From: UBA1672 sp051967755
GTDB lineage: Bacteria > Pseudomonadota > Alphaproteobacteria > Micavibrionales > Micavibrionaceae
Direction of reading: 5' to 3'
Length of the DNA: 64,000 bases
Assembly (NCBI GenBank): GCA_051967755.1
Contig: JBQDYD010000001.1
Location: 1 to 64,000 of the forward strand
Made by a program: the position numbers and the translations under genes. Shown here one piece after another: positions 9,060 to 18,398 of this stretch (the first letter of the stretch is position 1; each line of letters opens with the position of its first letter). The notes beneath the pieces are model-generated. The model saw only the letters and a program-made list of their open reading frames with translations. It searched no databases and had not been told where the DNA came from.

Positions 9060-9268
9060 ATTCTTCTTACCAACTCTGCCTCAAAGCCAATTTAATTGTC
9101 AATCCAGTAGTTGTAAAAATCAAGCTTTTTACTCGAAAACGGCAAAAAATACCAAATTTCACTGCTATTATACATATTTATGAGCAAAATAGAAAAATTA
9201 AGAATTGCGCTTATCTTTATGCCTGTTTAAATTATGATCATATTCAAATACCAACCGGAGACTAAACC

Positions 9269-9910
9269 TTGCAAAACATTCAACGTCGCGGCCTCATGTA
9301 TGTTATGTCTTCGCCGTCCGGAGCGGGGAAAACAACTATAACGCGTGCCCTTCTGAAAGAAAATGCTGATTTAGAAATTTCGATATCCGCCACGACCAGA
9401 AAACGCAGAGCGGGCGAAGTACACGGGCAGGACTACTTCTTTGTAGAGCCTGATGAGTTCGGCAAAATGGTCGATAACGGAGAGATGTTAGAGCATGCAA
9501 AGGTGTTCGATAATTATTACGGAACGCCGCGCGCCCCTGTTGAGAAAGCCCTGTCTGAGGGTAAAGATGTAATTTTTGACATTGACTGGCAAGGAACGCA
9601 GCAACTCTCTGAAATGGCGCGGGAAGATCTGGTTACGGTTTTCATCCTTCCTCCGGCACGGGCGGAACTTGAGAAACGCTTGCGCAATCGCTCCAAAGAT
9701 ACATTGGAATCAGAAGCCGATATTCGTGGTCGTATGGCAAAGGCGGCCGATGAAATGTCGCACTATACAGAATATGATTACGTGATTATCAATTATGATA
9801 TTGATGAAGCCATCCATAAAGCGCAAACAATTCTGGATGCAGAACGCATCAAAAGACGACGTATTGTCGGCCTGTCTGATTTTGTACGTGGATTAAAAGG
9901 CGGCCTGTAA
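9269..9910 (+). CDS. gmk: Guanylate kinase
   Basis: Converts GMP and ATP to GDP and ADP in the cytosol. The 213 residues show the P-loop SSPSGAGKTT, the GMP-binding lid (TRKRRAGEVHGQDYFF) and the DIDWQG segment typical of Gmk. The start is TTG, chosen because GGAG lies eight bases upstream (9257-9260). An in-frame ATG at 9296 would cut just before the conserved MYVMSSPSG strand. In many Alphaproteobacteria gmk lies near rsmA, as here, although a 182-residue orphan intervenes on the opposite strand. Confidence 0.96.
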   Translation: MQNIQRRGLMYVMSSPSGAGKTTITRALLKENADLEISISATTRKRRAGEVHGQDYFFVEPDEFGKMVDNGEMLEHAKVFDNYYGTPRAPVEKALSEGKDVIFDIDWQGTQQLSEMAREDLVTVFILPPARAELEKRLRNRSKDTLESEADIRGRMAKAADEMSHYTEYDYVIINYDIDEAIHKAQTILDAERIKRRRIVGLSDFVRGLKGGL

Positions 9911-9911
9911 G

Positions 9912-10460
9912 TTACCCTTGCTGCGGGCAATCAGGATCTATTTCGCGGACAGGATGGTCTTCCTCCAACTTATCAAGTAAGTCATGCATTGCATCATGAT
10001 CCAATTCACGATCCTGCATAAACCCTTGAATACGCTCTATCAAAAGCCCCATTTCATTCTCATGATGCACGGCCGGATCAATTAAATCCAAAACAGCCTG
10101 CTTTTGCATCACCACCACCATCGGGGTCGTTTGCTTTATCATGCCCAACGCTATTTCACCATTACGCACCTGTTCAAATTCTTTGGTGGGATATTGAAAA
10201 AACTTTTCAACAAGCGGCATATCGGAAACAGACAATAACGCCTGCGCATGCGCTTCTGACATCATCAGAACATCCTCCTTACCGCGCACATGCCATTCAC
10301 ACATGGCATCACCCGTTGCAACATGATCGGTCAGATAGGCCTGATGTGCATAAAAAGCATTAGCGCCCTCTATCACGACAGCAGATTCAGCAAGCGCTTT
10401 AAGCTCCTCTGCGACCGCCTTATCACTAAACTCATCTATTAAACTCTTTTTTCGGTCCAT
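9912..10460 (-). CDS. Unrecognised cytosolic protein, 182 residues
   Basis: No family recognised. The protein is acidic, soluble and mostly helical by composition, without signal peptide or membrane segment. A His/Asp/Glu-rich C-terminal third (about 130-182) contains ELDHDAMHDLLDKLEEDHP. It ends one base after gmk (convergent) and lies 24 bases upstream of rsmA's 3' end region on the same strand, so it may be co-transcribed behind surA-rsmA. Confidence 0.7.
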   Translation of the reverse strand: MDRKKSLIDEFSDKAVAEELKALAESAVVIEGANAFYAHQAYLTDHVATGDAMCEWHVRGKEDVLMMSEAHAQALLSVSDMPLVEKFFQYPTKEFEQVRNGEIALGMIKQTTPMVVVMQKQAVLDLIDPAVHHENEMGLLIERIQGFMQDRELDHDAMHDLLDKLEEDHPVREIDPDCPQQG

Positions 10461-10484
10461 ACCAAATACCCTTTACAATCAGGG

Positions 10485-11372
10485 TTATAGCCCCTTTTGC
10501 GGCTCCCCGTCAAAAGACGCCAAAGAAAGATAGTCATCGACACTCAAATTTTCTGCGCGTTTTGTCGGCTCTATGCCGATCGCCTCAATCGCATCCAAAT
10601 AATTCTTAAGGCTACTACGTACCATTTTACGCCTTTGATTAAAGGCCGTCGCGGTAACACGCTCCACCACATCAAATGACGGTGCATTTACAGCCAAAGA
10701 TTTAGGTTTAAAAAACACAATGGCCGACTTCACCTTGGGCGGCGGTATAAACGCAGACGCGGGTAATTCATACAGAATTGAAACATCACATAGCCATTGC
10801 GAAATAACAGCCAAGCGCCCATAGGCCTTTGTCTCCGGCCGAGCGACTATCCGCTCTGCCACTTCTTTTTGAAACATCAGAGCCATACACCCGTATGCCT
10901 CATGGTTACTTCTGATCTGCTTTAACCACCCAACCAAAAGTGGTGTGGCAATATTATACGGTAAATTTGCAACAATAACCCTTGGGTCCTTGGCGTAATC
11001 CAAAAGGTTAACCTTCATTGCATCGGCTTGCACAATATCCAGATCACCCGACGCAGCAAGCTTCAGCCCGTCTAGGGCATCCACCGCACGAGAATCGAAT
11101 TCAAAGGCAGTCACGGATTTCACACCCGACCTTAAAAGAGAACGCGTCAGCCCCCCCGGCCCCGGCCCTATTTCAAACGCATGAACATGAGACCATTCGC
11201 CACCATAATTTTGTGCGGTTTCACGTACAATTTTATCCGTAATATTCATGTCTAAGAGAAAATTTTGCCCCAGAGACTTTTGTGCGCTCAATTGATGAGA
11301 GGAAATTACATCACGCAATGGCGGCAAAGCATCAACCGCATCTATTCTTTGTTGCATTAATCCCGTATTCAT
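10485..11372 (-). CDS. rsmA: 16S rRNA dimethyladenosine transferase
   Basis: Methylates two adjacent adenosines in the helix 45 loop of 16S rRNA during 30S maturation. The 295 residues show KSLGQNFLLD, the SAM-binding FEIGPGPGGLT and the catalytic NLPYNI (NLPY motif), all diagnostic of RsmA/KsgA. It begins five bases after the surA stop codon, so the two are an operon. In many proteobacteria pdxA lies between surA and rsmA; here it is absent. A second ATG at 11357 is a possible alternative start. Confidence 0.96.
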   Translation of the reverse strand: MNTGLMQQRIDAVDALPPLRDVISSHQLSAQKSLGQNFLLDMNITDKIVRETAQNYGGEWSHVHAFEIGPGPGGLTRSLLRSGVKSVTAFEFDSRAVDALDGLKLAASGDLDIVQADAMKVNLLDYAKDPRVIVANLPYNIATPLLVGWLKQIRSNHEAYGCMALMFQKEVAERIVARPETKAYGRLAVISQWLCDVSILYELPASAFIPPPKVKSAIVFFKPKSLAVNAPSFDVVERVTATAFNQRRKMVRSSLKNYLDAIEAIGIEPTKRAENLSVDDYLSLASFDGEPQKGL

Positions 11373-11377
11373 AAGGT

Positions 11378-12367
11378 CTATACACGAATATCAACGAAAG
11401 AGGCCGAGCGTAAATCCATTAAATGACGGCGTTGTAACTTGCCCAAACGCTCTGTCCCCAGATTGTACTGCACCTGCTGACGGGAAGGAATATTCTCCTC
11501 TGTCAGCGCTCTTTTATCTCGCAAGAACATAATGTGATAACCATCCAGCGTTTTAATCGGATCAGTGATTTGGTTTTTCTTTATAGACCCCAAACCTTTC
11601 AACAATTCTTCGGGCAGTTGCGCCTCATTCACCCAGCCTTTATCGCCACCATTCGTAGACCCTGCCGCCTGTGAGAATTGCTGCGCCAGTTTAAAGAACG
11701 CGGCTTTACCTGTTTTAATTTGATAAACTAAATCATTCGCAAGTTTTTTTACCCGTGTTTGGTTTTCAGGCTGCTCTACCGGCAAGAAAATTTCCGCTGC
11801 CAGATACTCTGTTGTCCCTACTTTTGCTTTAATTCTTTCCAGCGCATCATCAATATCACGTTCAGATATCGTCACTCTTGGCCTTAACTTTGCCTGAACG
11901 ACTTTACTCCATGCCAGTTGCGCCTCAATTTGCTTGCGCATCGTCGTCACATCAATTCCGCCACGCTTCAACATACCAAGAAATTGCTCAGGCTTAAGAT
12001 TATTTTGTGCAGCAACTTGCGCAATTCCACCGTCAATTTCCTTTGGATCAACCTTAATGCCAAGCTTCACAGCCTCTTGCATCATAAGGGCTTCGTTAAT
12101 CAACCCATCAAGAACCTGAGGAACCAGCTTCTTACGAATTTCGGCCTTATTTGGTATCCCTGAGGATGCCATAATAAGCCTCAGCCTTTTCTCCAGATCA
12201 CTATCGGAAATGGCATCTTCATTCACCACAGCCACAATTTGCTGCGTGTTCGCATAAACAGGTTTAGCCCCCAGATAGGACTGAGAAGTGCCCAGAAGCG
12301 AACATAAAACTAACGCTACAAATAAACGACGAAACAATATTTTCACCTTTCCTTTTACTAAACTCAT
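11378..12367 (-). CDS. surA: SurA-like periplasmic peptidyl-prolyl isomerase
   Basis: Periplasmic chaperone for outer-membrane proteins. A signal peptide (about 1-38) precedes the SurA N-terminal domain (VVNEDAISDSDLEKRL onward). One parvulin-type PPIase domain follows (about 175-285, with AAGSTNGGDKGW and TLDGYHIMFL). At 329 residues it is shorter than the two-parvulin E. coli SurA, as is common in Alphaproteobacteria. The start ATG overlaps the stop of the NDUFA9-like gene in an ATGA arrangement. rsmA follows after five bases. Confidence 0.9.
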   Translation of the reverse strand: MSLVKGKVKILFRRLFVALVLCSLLGTSQSYLGAKPVYANTQQIVAVVNEDAISDSDLEKRLRLIMASSGIPNKAEIRKKLVPQVLDGLINEALMMQEAVKLGIKVDPKEIDGGIAQVAAQNNLKPEQFLGMLKRGGIDVTTMRKQIEAQLAWSKVVQAKLRPRVTISERDIDDALERIKAKVGTTEYLAAEIFLPVEQPENQTRVKKLANDLVYQIKTGKAAFFKLAQQFSQAAGSTNGGDKGWVNEAQLPEELLKGLGSIKKNQITDPIKTLDGYHIMFLRDKRALTEENIPSRQQVQYNLGTERLGKLQRRHLMDLRSASFVDIRV

Positions 12368-13320
12368 GCCGCTTTAAACTTTGAAAAACGACCGCCTGCG
12401 CGATAACGCTCCAAATATTGCGGCAAAATCAATTCCATAGATTTAGGCTTAATTTCAAACTCACCAAACCCTAGCGCCGATGAGTCTACGACATTATCAG
12501 TCTTCAAGCTTTCCACCTGATCCGCAGTCAATAACGGCTTAGGCAATAAGCTCAAAAACATCGCCTCAAATTTCGCGAAGCCAAACGGCAGGGTAACCAA
12601 CTTCTTTTTTCTGCCGGTATATTTAAACAGCAACTCATAAACGCCTTTGAAATCCACAACATCAGGGCCACCCAATTGATAGGTTTTGCCTTGGTACTTC
12701 GTTGTGTTTTCAAGCAAAGCTTTCAAAGCAGCATCTGCAACATCCCCAACAAAAACAGGCTGGAATTTTGTTTTCCCGCCACCAATTAACGGCAAAAACG
12801 GAACATAACGCGATAACTCTGCAAACATATTAAAGAAACTGTCATCTTCACCGAAAATCACACTTGGCCTTAAAATCGTAGCCCCCGGAAAATTCGAAAG
12901 CACAGCTTTTTCACCGTCAAACTTGGTTTTGGCATATTTTGAGGTGCCCTCCTCACAACCAAGAGCAGACACATGAACAAAGCGGGACACTTTTTCATCT
13001 GCGCATGCTTTTGCAATCATTGCAGGAATATCAACATGTGCACGCTCAAATTTTGAACCGCGCTTTTCATACAAAATACCGATACAATTAACGACATAAT
13101 CCGATCCCTTAACGGCTTCATGCACATCATTCGTATCTTTATAATCACATGCAAACGGAACAACCTGCCCAACGACTCCACACGGCTTAAGGAAATACGC
13201 ACTTTCCGGAATGCGCGTCGCGACCTTAACAATTATTCCCTTATCGGCCAGTTCCCTTACAATCTGTCTTCCGACAAAGCCTGTACCGCCAAAAATTGTA
13301 GCAATTTTTCCCTTTTGCAT
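12364..13320 (-). CDS. NDUFA9-like NAD(P)-binding protein (atypical SDR)
   Basis: Short-chain dehydrogenase-like protein related to the mitochondrial complex I subunit NDUFA9. It has the Rossmann motif IFGGTGFVGRQIV near the N-terminus, NCIGILYEK and VHVSALG in the middle, and KTKFDGEKAVL in place of the classic YxxxK. Length is 318 residues from the ATG at 13320, which has AGGG nine bases upstream. An in-frame TTG at 13353 would add 11 residues without support. Translation is coupled to surA (ATGA overlap). Its role may be in complex I assembly or quinone metabolism; that is family knowledge, not shown here. Confidence 0.88.
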   Translation of the reverse strand: MQKGKIATIFGGTGFVGRQIVRELADKGIIVKVATRIPESAYFLKPCGVVGQVVPFACDYKDTNDVHEAVKGSDYVVNCIGILYEKRGSKFERAHVDIPAMIAKACADEKVSRFVHVSALGCEEGTSKYAKTKFDGEKAVLSNFPGATILRPSVIFGEDDSFFNMFAELSRYVPFLPLIGGGKTKFQPVFVGDVADAALKALLENTTKYQGKTYQLGGPDVVDFKGVYELLFKYTGRKKKLVTLPFGFAKFEAMFLSLLPKPLLTADQVESLKTDNVVDSSALGFGEFEIKPKSMELILPQYLERYRAGGRFSKFKAA

Positions 13321-13491
13321 TGTTCTGCACCCTAACGTAAATTTATGCACCAATATAAAGTGTACAGAATTCTAAAGCAGAATAGCTGCCCTTTCAATCA
13401 AAACACCTAAGAGATAAGGCATATATCCCAAAGTACGAGGATGGTATACAGAAAATGTAACAAGATTAATCAAAACTCTGAATATAATATT

Positions 13492-14217
13492 ATGATACAA
13501 AACATTTTGATAACAGCACTTGTGAGCGGCCTACTCCTGACGACGTTATACGTGAAGAACGGATACGGGGATGTAGGGACACCGACATCTCCGGTCGTTG
13601 TTGAGCTTTTCACGTCCCAAAGCTGTTCCTCATGCCCCCCTGCAGACCGGATCCTCTCCAAGCTGACAGAAAACGATAATGTCATCGCTCTGGGGTTTCA
13701 TGTGTCATATTGGAATCACCTGCACTGGAAAGATACATTTTCAAGAGAATTCTCAGACCTTAGGCAACATGGCTATACAAGCATCAGAGGGTCAAACCGC
13801 GTCTATACACCGCAAATGGTCGTAAACGGCGTTGATGAATTTGTCGGCTCTCACGCCAGCAAAGTCAAAGCAGCCCTGAAAAAAGCAGGACAAAACCCAA
13901 TTAAAAATATCAACGTCACAATGAACAATGACCAACAAATCATTTTAACACTGCCTATGGCCGCGCCTGACAATTACCGTCTCTGGGCATTTGGCTATCA
14001 AAAGGCACAGAACCAAGACATCAAGAGCGGAGAAAATAGCGGAAAATCCGTAACCTACGCAAACCCTGTGATTAGCTATACCAACTTGGGGGCATGGGAC
14101 GGTAACGCGGCGCAAAATTGGTTCAAAAAACCAAATGAAGAAATAGACGGAATCGCAATCATCGCACAAAGCGGTGGCTATGGCCGCATTATCGCCGCGG
14201 GAAAATATGAATTTTAA
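13492..14217 (+). CDS. DUF1223 secreted thioredoxin-like protein
   Basis: Exported protein of the DUF1223 family, whose fold resembles thioredoxin. After a signal peptide (about 1-24 from this start) comes VVELFTSQSCSSCPPADRIL with a CSSC pair in the position of a redox site. GSNRVYTPQMVVNGVDEF is another family hallmark. Function is unproven, and a disulfide or redox role is plausible. An upstream in-frame ATG at 13441 would add 17 polar residues before the signal peptide; it touches a GAGG directly and is less likely. The next gene encodes a cupin protein on the same strand. Confidence 0.85.
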   Translation: MIQNILITALVSGLLLTTLYVKNGYGDVGTPTSPVVVELFTSQSCSSCPPADRILSKLTENDNVIALGFHVSYWNHLHWKDTFSREFSDLRQHGYTSIRGSNRVYTPQMVVNGVDEFVGSHASKVKAALKKAGQNPIKNINVTMNNDQQIILTLPMAAPDNYRLWAFGYQKAQNQDIKSGENSGKSVTYANPVISYTNLGAWDGNAAQNWFKKPNEEIDGIAIIAQSGGYGRIIAAGKYEF

Positions 14218-14279
14218 TTTGGCATTTATAAAGCAACATAATTATAATCATCGCTAATAAAGATAACGCGGATTTTAAA

Positions 14280-14879
14280 ATGGCGATTAGGGGTAAATTT
14301 TTAGCGCAAAATGAAATAGCGCAAACACCTGAAATAGACGAATTCCATTCCGTTAATGACACAGCCTATCGTGTTGTTGTTTTAACGCGCCCGGAAGAAG
14401 AAAAATCAGAGCTACGCGGAACCTTTTTAAAAAACGCGCGGAGAGAAGACGGGAAAAAAGCAGGGCACATCCTAAAAGGTACCATTGGTGAAAACGGATC
14501 TGTAGCAATGGATATCCCTGAACCATTCGAAGATGCGCGTTCAGAATTAGAATCTATGGCGACCTCTTATCACAAAATGTCAGGTATTACTGACTTTAAG
14601 GCAGAAATATCAAACCTTGCAACATTAGACTGGCACAGACACCCCTACCCAACATTAAACTGCGTCTGGGGAGACACAGGAACAGCGTTTGCAGCAGAAG
14701 GTGACAACCATTACGAAGTTGAAGAGGGTGACCAGGCATACTTTCAGGAAGGTGTTGTACACCGTGCGAACTCTACAGGCGTAGAGGATCGTGTGACAGT
14801 CGTATTCCAACCGCAAAACGTTCGTGAATATGTTCAGCAAAAACGTGAATCCGAGCATAATAGCGCAGCTCTTGAATAA
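14280..14879 (+). CDS. Cupin-domain protein, unknown substrate
   Basis: About 199 residues, the C-terminal two thirds forming a cupin barrel. WHRHPYPTLNCVWG gives the first metal-binding histidines (HxH-like), and EEGDQAYFQEGVVHRA gives the second cupin motif with its histidine. This layout resembles metal-dependent cupins that bind small molecules or act as dioxygenases or isomerases. The N-terminal 60 residues are not recognised. It follows the DUF1223 gene by 62 bases and is convergent with the helicase gene. Confidence 0.72.
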   Translation: MAIRGKFLAQNEIAQTPEIDEFHSVNDTAYRVVVLTRPEEEKSELRGTFLKNARREDGKKAGHILKGTIGENGSVAMDIPEPFEDARSELESMATSYHKMSGITDFKAEISNLATLDWHRHPYPTLNCVWGDTGTAFAAEGDNHYEVEEGDQAYFQEGVVHRANSTGVEDRVTVVFQPQNVREYVQQKRESEHNSAALE

Positions 14880-14887
14880 CGGACTGT

Positions 14888-17122
14888 TTAGGCTTTCTCT
14901 ACAAAACTATCCATAACGCGTTTTGTACTGCCCTTTTCAAAGGCGATATCAAGCTTGTGCCCGTCTATATTAATAATCTTACCATAGCCGAACTTATCAT
15001 GAAAAACACGATCACCGCGCGATAAGACGCTGCCCTGATCTGTTTTGACCTTGCGCTCATACGGATCAGACTTTTTCGGCTTACTTTGAAAACCGCTGGA
15101 ATCCCAGTGCTTTGATCTCCCTGCCTGTACCATACCGCTCTGGCTGGTGATATCTAAAAGCTCATCAGGGATTTCATCAACAAAACGCGATGGGATGGCA
15201 TTAATCCAGTTCCCGTACATACGCCGTGTTGCCGCATGCGATATAAAGGCTCTTTTGCGGGCGCGCGTTATACCGACATAGGCCAGACGACGCTCTTCTT
15301 CCAATCCTTTTTGTCCGCTCTCATCCATTGATCGCTGTGAGGGGAATAGACCTTCCTCCCACCCCGGCAGAAACACATAATCAAACTCAAGCCCCTTTGC
15401 CCCGTGTAATGTCATAAGCGTGACAGAAGCCGATCCATTATTATCCTGATTTTCCAGCACAAGCGCGACGTGCTCCAGAAATTCCTGCATAGAGCCATAT
15501 TCCTGCATACCGCCGATCAGTTCCTCAAGGTTTTCAATCCGCCCCGGCGCTTCGGGTGTTTTATCGCGCTTCCACATATCCATATAACCGGATTCTTCCA
15601 AAACCATCGCTGCGACCTCAGCATGATGCATCGTCTCAAGTGCAGCGCGCCAGCGCTCAAAATCATCCAGCATCTTCATCAATGTACCGCGCATTTTCGG
15701 GCGCAGCTCATCTGTTTGCGTTAAATCCATAATGGAATAATACAGGCTAATACCCTTCGATCTGCCATAGGCATAAAGCGTGTTTACAGTTGCCGCACCA
15801 ATTCCGCGTTTCGGCGTATTGATAATACGCTCAAGCGCCAGATCATCTGACTTTTGGACGATCACACGGAAGTATGCAAGCGCATCGCGTATCTCCATAC
15901 GCTCATAAAAACGTGGCCCGCCAATCACTCTATACGGAACGCCCAGTTTGATAAATCGCTCTTCAAATTCGCGTGTTTGAAAGCCTGTGCGCACCAACAC
16001 TGCGATTTCATTTAAGGGTGCTTTTTCATGGTTCACTGAACCCCTTTGAAGCTGTTCAATCTCTTCACCGACCCAACGCGCTTCGGCTTCTCCGTCCCAT
16101 AAACCACAAAGCTTGATTTGCTCTCCATCACCTTGCTCAGACCACAAAGTCTTTCCAAGGCGCGCATCGTTATTTTTAATAACCGCGCCCGATGCTTTCA
16201 AAATCGTATTGGTTGATCGATAATTTTGTTCAAGCTTGATAATCTTGGCATTCTCAAAATCTTCGCCGAATTTCAAAATATTACCAACCTCTGCGCCGCG
16301 CCAACCATAGATAGATTGATCATCATCACCAACACAGCAGATGTTACCACTGCCCTGCGCCAACAGCCTCAGCCATAAATATTGCGCGACATTTGTATCC
16401 TGATATTCATCGACCAGAATATAACGGAACCGCCTGTGATAATCCTGCAAGACTTCTGCGTTTTTCGGATCTTTGAAAATAGTGATCATATGTAACAGCA
16501 AATCACCAAAATCACACGCATTCACGGCGCGCATACGTTCTTGATACCGCGCATATAAAAACGGCATTTTACCATCGGCCGTATCCCCCGCATCATCGGG
16601 TGAGACCTGCGCCGGCAACAAACCACGATCTTTCCAGCGATCAATAAACCCGATGCAGGCTTTCGGCGGCCATTTCTTAACATCGATACCGTTTACCTCC
16701 ATCAATTGCTTTAGCAGGCGCACCTGATCATCAGGATCAAGGATGGTAAAGTTACTGCCCAAACCAACCAAATCCGCATGACGACGCAACATACGCGCCG
16801 CAAGAGAGTGAAACGTGCCAAGCCACCATCCCTCAACAGGCTGCCCGCCCATCATAGATGCGATACGCTCTTTCATTTCAAGCGCGGCCTTATTGGTAAA
16901 TGTCACCGCCAGAATTTGTGATGGATATGCACGCCCTGAATTGAGCAAATGCGCAATGCGGGAAGTCAGCACGCGCGTCTTTCCCGTACCCGCACCGGCA
17001 AGCACCAAAAGCGCCCCTTCCGTTGTTTCTACGGCGTCGCGTTGCTCATTATTTAAGCCATTAAGATATGCAGGCGTACCCGCAGTAACCGAATCTTCTT
17101 CAATTTCAAATATATTATGCAT
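14888..17122 (-). CDS. UvrD/PcrA-family 3'-5' DNA helicase
   Basis: Superfamily 1A helicase (744 residues) acting in nucleotide excision and mismatch repair and in removing proteins from DNA. It carries the full motif set: VLAGAGTGKTRVLTSRI (Walker A), VDEYQDTN (Walker B), GDDDQSIYGWRG, LEQNYRST, VTLMTLHGAKGLEFDYV and EERRLAYVGITRARK. The C-terminus holds a small Tudor-like module (GDRVFHDKFGYGKI) which in UvrD and PcrA contacts RNA polymerase. Sequence does not settle whether it should be called UvrD or PcrA. Upstream is a diguanylate cyclase on the same strand, about 95 bases away. Confidence 0.95.
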   Translation of the reverse strand: MHNIFEIEEDSVTAGTPAYLNGLNNEQRDAVETTEGALLVLAGAGTGKTRVLTSRIAHLLNSGRAYPSQILAVTFTNKAALEMKERIASMMGGQPVEGWWLGTFHSLAARMLRRHADLVGLGSNFTILDPDDQVRLLKQLMEVNGIDVKKWPPKACIGFIDRWKDRGLLPAQVSPDDAGDTADGKMPFLYARYQERMRAVNACDFGDLLLHMITIFKDPKNAEVLQDYHRRFRYILVDEYQDTNVAQYLWLRLLAQGSGNICCVGDDDQSIYGWRGAEVGNILKFGEDFENAKIIKLEQNYRSTNTILKASGAVIKNNDARLGKTLWSEQGDGEQIKLCGLWDGEAEARWVGEEIEQLQRGSVNHEKAPLNEIAVLVRTGFQTREFEERFIKLGVPYRVIGGPRFYERMEIRDALAYFRVIVQKSDDLALERIINTPKRGIGAATVNTLYAYGRSKGISLYYSIMDLTQTDELRPKMRGTLMKMLDDFERWRAALETMHHAEVAAMVLEESGYMDMWKRDKTPEAPGRIENLEELIGGMQEYGSMQEFLEHVALVLENQDNNGSASVTLMTLHGAKGLEFDYVFLPGWEEGLFPSQRSMDESGQKGLEEERRLAYVGITRARKRAFISHAATRRMYGNWINAIPSRFVDEIPDELLDITSQSGMVQAGRSKHWDSSGFQSKPKKSDPYERKVKTDQGSVLSRGDRVFHDKFGYGKIINIDGHKLDIAFEKGSTKRVMDSFVEKA

Positions 17123-17216
17123 AGCTATAGATATGGCGGTTTCTCATGCCATACGCAAGCAGGAATACGGTTATGTCTGTGAATAACGAGGATTACTTAT
17201 TTCAAAATCAGGTAGA

Positions 17217-18251
17217 TCAAATCGGGGCGGCGATAATTTGATTACGGCCTTTATTCTTTGCCTGATAAAGCGCTTTATCTACGCGTTCAAATAATGCGTC
17301 GACCTGCTCTTCCCTGATAAACTGAGACACACCGGCAGAAATCGTGATTTGCGCGATTTTCTTACCCGTCGTTCGGTTAACAACCTCTTTTTTCTCAACT
17401 TCTTTTCTCAGAATTTCCGCGACTTTCATAGCGCCCTGAATATTTGTTTCGGGCAAGAGAATCGCAAACTCCTCACCACCATATCTGATAACACTATCGC
17501 GCCCCTTAACGCCGCGCTTAAGCGTTCTGGCAACAAGCTTTAATACCTGGTCACCAACCTGGTGCCCAAACGTATCATTAAACTTTTTGAAATGGTCAAT
17601 ATCCAAAAGGACCATAGAAAAAGCATATGCATCTTCTGCATTGGACAATTCCATTAAACGGAAAACTTCATGTTCAAAGGCTTTACGATTACCAAGGCCG
17701 GTCAAGGTGTCGGTCATCGCCTCCTTACGGGCGATTTCAAGGTCACGGCGCATATCCTCCATAACCCTCGCAGATTGCTCTAACGTTACCTCGAGCTGAG
17801 AATTACGATCAATCATATCTTTGGTGTCGTTCATAACATCAGACAACAAAGCATCAATTTCCTCAGGGCTTCTCTTCTCTTTCAGGCCTACATTTGCCTT
17901 CTCAAGATTGTCGTTATACTTACGTACATTTTCTTTTGTTGAGGAAACAACCGTGTTTACATCAGCAATCGTTTTCTGGATCTTATCGCCGGCCATTTTC
18001 ACCGTTTGCTCTTCACGCTCTGACCCGATCAAGTCATGATAAATCTCATAACATTTTTCATCATTAAGTGCGCCGTCATTTTGCTTTAGCGCCGAATTCA
18101 CCGCATTGAGCAGCTCAGGATCTGACTGAGAACAATATATGAACCACAATTCATAATTTTCAGGTGTAGGGATCAAATCAAACTCTGCTATACGCTCTAA
18201 CGCAGCTTTTGAAAATTCCTTGGCTTTATTCTGAGAGTGAAAATATGACAC
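17217..18251 (-). CDS. Soluble diguanylate cyclase (GGDEF)
   Basis: Makes cyclic-di-GMP from two GTP. The N-terminal helical region carries the LIPTPENYELWF signature seen in a large class of cytosolic cyclases, then a coiled coil (about 70-160), then a GGDEF domain. The active site reads RYGGEEF and is intact. The inhibitory I-site is degenerate, KGRD in place of RxxD five residues upstream. No membrane segment is present. The GTG at 18251 is chosen as start; an in-frame TTG at 18281 would add ten residues, and neither has a strong ribosome site. Confidence 0.9.
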   Translation of the reverse strand: MSYFHSQNKAKEFSKAALERIAEFDLIPTPENYELWFIYCSQSDPELLNAVNSALKQNDGALNDEKCYEIYHDLIGSEREEQTVKMAGDKIQKTIADVNTVVSSTKENVRKYNDNLEKANVGLKEKRSPEEIDALLSDVMNDTKDMIDRNSQLEVTLEQSARVMEDMRRDLEIARKEAMTDTLTGLGNRKAFEHEVFRLMELSNAEDAYAFSMVLLDIDHFKKFNDTFGHQVGDQVLKLVARTLKRGVKGRDSVIRYGGEEFAILLPETNIQGAMKVAEILRKEVEKKEVVNRTTGKKIAQITISAGVSQFIREEQVDALFERVDKALYQAKNKGRNQIIAAPI

Positions 18252-18398
18252 TGATGGAGCTCTTAACTTTTTTATACACAAGGCCTGCGTTATAGATACT
18301 TAAAAGCACCATGCACCGCAACCTTCATAATGGATTATTCCATGAAGAAGCTTAAAAATAAATGAAAAAGTAAAGAACAAACTTATTACTGTGGGCTT

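Noticed and set aside
9180..9230. 16-codon ORF upstream of gmk (possible leader peptide)
   Set aside because: No ribosome site and no attenuator-like stem afterwards; AT-rich chance ORF.
18282..18398. Partial inverted repeat TTCAT...ATGAA near 18330-18350, possible terminator
   Set aside because: Imperfect stem with a bulge and no T-run on either strand.
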